35,999 bases of DNA from a virus: positions 1-35,999 of IMG/VR virus record IMGVR_UViG_3300048549_001549. One strand, given 5' to 3'. The notes under the pieces are model-generated. The model saw nothing but the letters and a program-made list of their open reading frames with translations. It was not told the origin of the DNA and ran no database searches. Below are positions 34,208 to 35,999 of the stretch, piece by piece; position 1 is the first letter of the stretch; every line of letters begins with the position of its first letter. The position numbers were made by a program, and so were the translations under genes.

Positions 34208-35245
34208 ATGGAAGAGAAAAAACTCTCGATTGCAGCTAGAAGAAAACTGGCCAGAGCAGCCAAACGAACTGCAAAAAAACGTTTGCTTAAAAAAAAGTTA
34301 TTGGCAAAACGAATGAAAACACCTGAGAAGTTAAAAGCATCTGCACAAAAGGCTGCCAAGAATGTTCTTGTAAAAAAAATTACAGGTGGGAAGTCGTATT
34401 CAGATTTAAGCATTACCCAAAAACAAACAATTGATAATAAACTAAAACCAGCAATAATTGCAAAGGTCGCAAGAAAGATGTTACCAAAAATAAAAGCAAA
34501 GGAAAAAGAACGACTCAAACGAGTCAGAGCAAATTCAAATACGATGCAAGAAAATAAACACGGAGTGTTGACTTTAAAAGTAAATGGATCGCAACCAGAA
34601 GTGTCTGCACATTATGAAGGTGGAAAACTAAAACCATATATCTTTAAAACAAGAGAAGCCGCAAAAAAACATTGTAAGAATGTTGGTGGGAAACCATTTG
34701 AATCATCTGAAACTGGTAAGTTCTATGTAGAGTTTACGAAAATAGACGGACCAATTAATGAAAAATCTGTGTCAAAATCCCAACAAAGATTATTTGGAAT
34801 GGTTCATGCATATAACAAAGGTGAATTAAAAAAGTCTGATGTAGATGATGGTTTATATTCTAAGATTAAAAAGATAGCAACCGGAATGACAAAAAAGGAT
34901 ACAAAGAAAATGGCAAAAACAGATCACGATGACTTACCTGAAAAAGTTCCAACGAATGAAAGTAAAGAAAACCAAGAAAATTTAAAAGATTTGAAAGCAA
35001 TACTTGATGTTGCTAAAATGCTAAGTGATAAAAGTCCATATTTTAAAGGTCGTGGTAGCAAAAAAGAATATATTAAAATGCTTGTCCACAAAATACAAAA
35101 GTTGTCTGAATCAAAAAAGCAAAAGTTATTAACCAAGATGGACGCATATAAAAAAGTTCGTAAACCAACTATGCCAAAAAGTATTCCTATGAAAAACAAA
35201 AAAGCATATGACAGAAAAGACTTTAAACGAGGTAAATATGATTAA
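34208..35245 (+). CDS. Very basic protein with DUF3008-like segment
   Basis: A 345-residue, Lys/Arg-rich protein. Residues 1-105 are long positively charged helices (ARRKLARAAKRTAKKRLLKK, SYSDLSITQKQTIDNKL) that could bind nucleic acid or pack inside the head. A short alpha/beta region (about 115-180) follows. Near 185-240, SKSQQRLFGMVHAYNKGELK through KKMAKTDHDDLPEKV matches the small DUF3008 family pattern (KS..QQR.MGM....KG......H..LPE). The C-terminal third is again basic. Similar basic proteins occur in marine T4-like phages, but I know no proven role. A GAGG ribosome site lies 2 nt after the ligase-like gene; the stop overlaps the next start by 8 nt. Confidence 0.65.
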   Translation: MEEKKLSIAARRKLARAAKRTAKKRLLKKKLLAKRMKTPEKLKASAQKAAKNVLVKKITGGKSYSDLSITQKQTIDNKLKPAIIAKVARKMLPKIKAKEKERLKRVRANSNTMQENKHGVLTLKVNGSQPEVSAHYEGGKLKPYIFKTREAAKKHCKNVGGKPFESSETGKFYVEFTKIDGPINEKSVSKSQQRLFGMVHAYNKGELKKSDVDDGLYSKIKKIATGMTKKDTKKMAKTDHDDLPEKVPTNESKENQENLKDLKAILDVAKMLSDKSPYFKGRGSKKEYIKMLVHKIQKLSESKKQKLLTKMDAYKKVRKPTMPKSIPMKNKKAYDRKDFKRGKYD

Positions 35246-35639
35246 GTTAAATGGAAACATTTATCTAAAGGCAAACGAATTAGAAAAATATATAAACGAA
35301 GTTGCAAAACGATTTAGAACTTCGCACCGTGCAATATTACCCCAGCAAATTACATATCTTGATAAAGAATTTGTTGATAGTATAAAAGAAGAAGAAAAAA
35401 ACTTGTGTTTGTCTATCGTCTTTTTATATGGTTATGGGGAGGATCATGCTCCTTTAAAAAAAATAATACAAGGAATACACGACAGATTTAGAAAGGAAAA
35501 TGAGTGTTGTGAGAAATTATATTTTATGCAATACGACTTAACAGATACTCAACGGAATAAATATAGAACTCAATACGAGAACTTTTTAATAAATGTTTTT
35601 TTAAATGAGTGTATTAAAAAATTAGAAATACTATCATAG
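35238..35639 (+). CDS. Unknown protein, 133 residues
   Basis: I chose ATG at 35238 (MIKLNGNIYLKANELEKYIN), with an AGG ribosome site 7 nt upstream, over 35208, which would overlap the preceding gene by 38 nt. The protein is mainly helical, with LCLSIVFLYGYGEDHAPLKK in the middle and a Cys pair (ENECCEKLY). No family recognised. It is the last gene of this operon; its stop lies within the dyad at 35626-35644. Confidence 0.6.
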   Translation: MIKLNGNIYLKANELEKYINEVAKRFRTSHRAILPQQITYLDKEFVDSIKEEEKNLCLSIVFLYGYGEDHAPLKKIIQGIHDRFRKENECCEKLYFMQYDLTDTQRNKYRTQYENFLINVFLNECIKKLEILS

Positions 35640-35644
35640 TATTT
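35626..35644. repeat. Perfect 8-bp dyad (AAATACTA/TAGTATTT) at the operon end
   Basis: AAATACTA (35626-35633) and TAGTATTT (35637-35644) are exact reverse complements around TCA. The dyad covers the stop codon of the preceding gene and overlaps the first two bases of the -35 hexamer next to it. It is not followed by a T-run on the + strand, so an operator for a dimeric regulator is at least as likely as a terminator. Function is inferred. Confidence 0.45.
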
Positions 35645-35671
35645 GACAAAAAACAAAAAATATGGAATAAT
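35643..35671 (+). promoter_or_regulatory. Sigma-70-type promoter (probable early promoter)
   Basis: TTGACA (35643-35648, perfect -35) is followed by a 17-bp spacer and AATAAT (35666-35671, 5 of 6 to TATAAT), with a TG at 35663-35664 giving an extended -10. The expected transcription start is near 35678, almost on the ATG at 35680. This is the best host-type promoter I see in the window and probably opens an early gene unit transcribed by unmodified host polymerase. Confidence 0.7.
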
Positions 35672-35679
35672 AATAGGTT

Positions 35680-35999
35680 ATGGCAAAAATGGATAAAGAT
35701 GACTTGAAGTATGTGATAAAAAGATCACGTAAATTGTTTCAAGGTGAAGAACTTCCCAAAGTACATGGATATGAGGGAGAGGTTGATGAACTTGTAATCC
35801 GACAACCAGGTGAAGTTTGGACAGATAAAGATGGAAAAGAATGGAAACAAGTTGGTTCTAATTCAAAGGTTAGAACAGAAACTTTAATGGATAAGGTCCG
35901 AAAGTCTTTAAGAGAAGCACCGAATTGTCCTAAGAAAATGTGTACGGTTGATCCAACTAAAAACCTAGACAAAAGAATGCTTGCTATGAAAGGTATGTG
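35680..35999 (+). CDS. Probable zinc-binding phage protein (3' end cut by window)
   Basis: Frame open from ATG 35680 to the window end, 106 codons seen and no stop. It starts MAKMDKDDLKYVIKRSRKLF; an internal ATG at 35689 is an alternative start. The middle reads RQPGEVWTDKDGKEWKQVGS, then a helix TLMDKVRKSLREAPN, and NCPKKMCTVDPTKNLDKRML. This resembles small phage proteins in which a Cys pair, a 'LDK+M' segment and a second Cys pair form a zinc ribbon; the second pair would fall beyond the window. It lies directly behind a sigma-70-type promoter, with almost no leader. Function unknown. Confidence 0.65.
   Translation, partial: MAKMDKDDLKYVIKRSRKLFQGEELPKVHGYEGEVDELVIRQPGEVWTDKDGKEWKQVGSNSKVRTETLMDKVRKSLREAPNCPKKMCTVDPTKNLDKRMLAMKGM

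Overview
This window looks like part of the genome of a tailed bacteriophage with a contractile tail, distantly related to T4 (a marine-type, 'far-T4' myovirus). The evidence is the gp25-gp6 baseplate wedge pair, very large tail/fibre proteins, and a replication/recombination block with Mre11-Rad50 (gp47/gp46), RuvC-like and DnaG-like genes. All convincing genes are on the + strand, the DNA is AT-rich, and genes are packed with 1-13 nt overlaps (often ATGA). No stretch longer than 70 nt lacks a gene. I see no tRNA, rRNA, CRISPR array, insertion sequence or integrase. The host cannot be named from this sequence.

Layout. (1) 1-6800, baseplate: end of a gp5-like spike protein, a small unknown protein, gp25, gp6, a DNRLRE-type virion protein and a small coiled-coil protein. 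(2) 6810-24039, giant tail or fibre module: a 3088-residue protein with a gpI-like motif, a LamG-like domain and repeated small beta modules; a second LamG protein; a conserved phage structural protein; two proteins with a shared C-terminal module, one of them carrying a seven-repeat FG-GAP propeller plus dockerin-like calcium loops; and a Gly/Ser-rich small protein. (3) 24080-29743, DNA metabolism: RuvC-like resolvase, DnaG-type primase, and a Mre11-Rad50 protein that appears split in two by a glycosyltransferase (GT9-like) gene. (4) 29787-35639, accessory block: zeta-like P-loop kinase, unknown proteins, an NMN-adenylyltransferase/ligase-like fusion, a very basic DUF3008-like protein and another unknown. 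(5) From 35626: a dyad symmetry, a strong sigma-70-type promoter and the start of a probable zinc-binding protein, apparently the beginning of a new transcription unit.

How the parts fit. Regions 1 and 2 would build the baseplate and the adsorption apparatus. LamG, FG-GAP, DNRLRE and dockerin-like folds all point to binding glycans or proteins on the cell surface. Region 3 would process, prime and resolve recombination-dependent replication intermediates. Region 4 may adjust nucleotide/NAD pools and seal nucleic acids.

Most notable observations: the GT9-like gene inserted exactly between the phosphoesterase and ATPase parts of the Mre11-Rad50 protein; the propeller-plus-dockerin virion protein; the NMNAT-ligase fusion; a primase that has lost most of its zinc ligands; and an ATATTTATT/A nonamer in five of the seven longer intergenic gaps.
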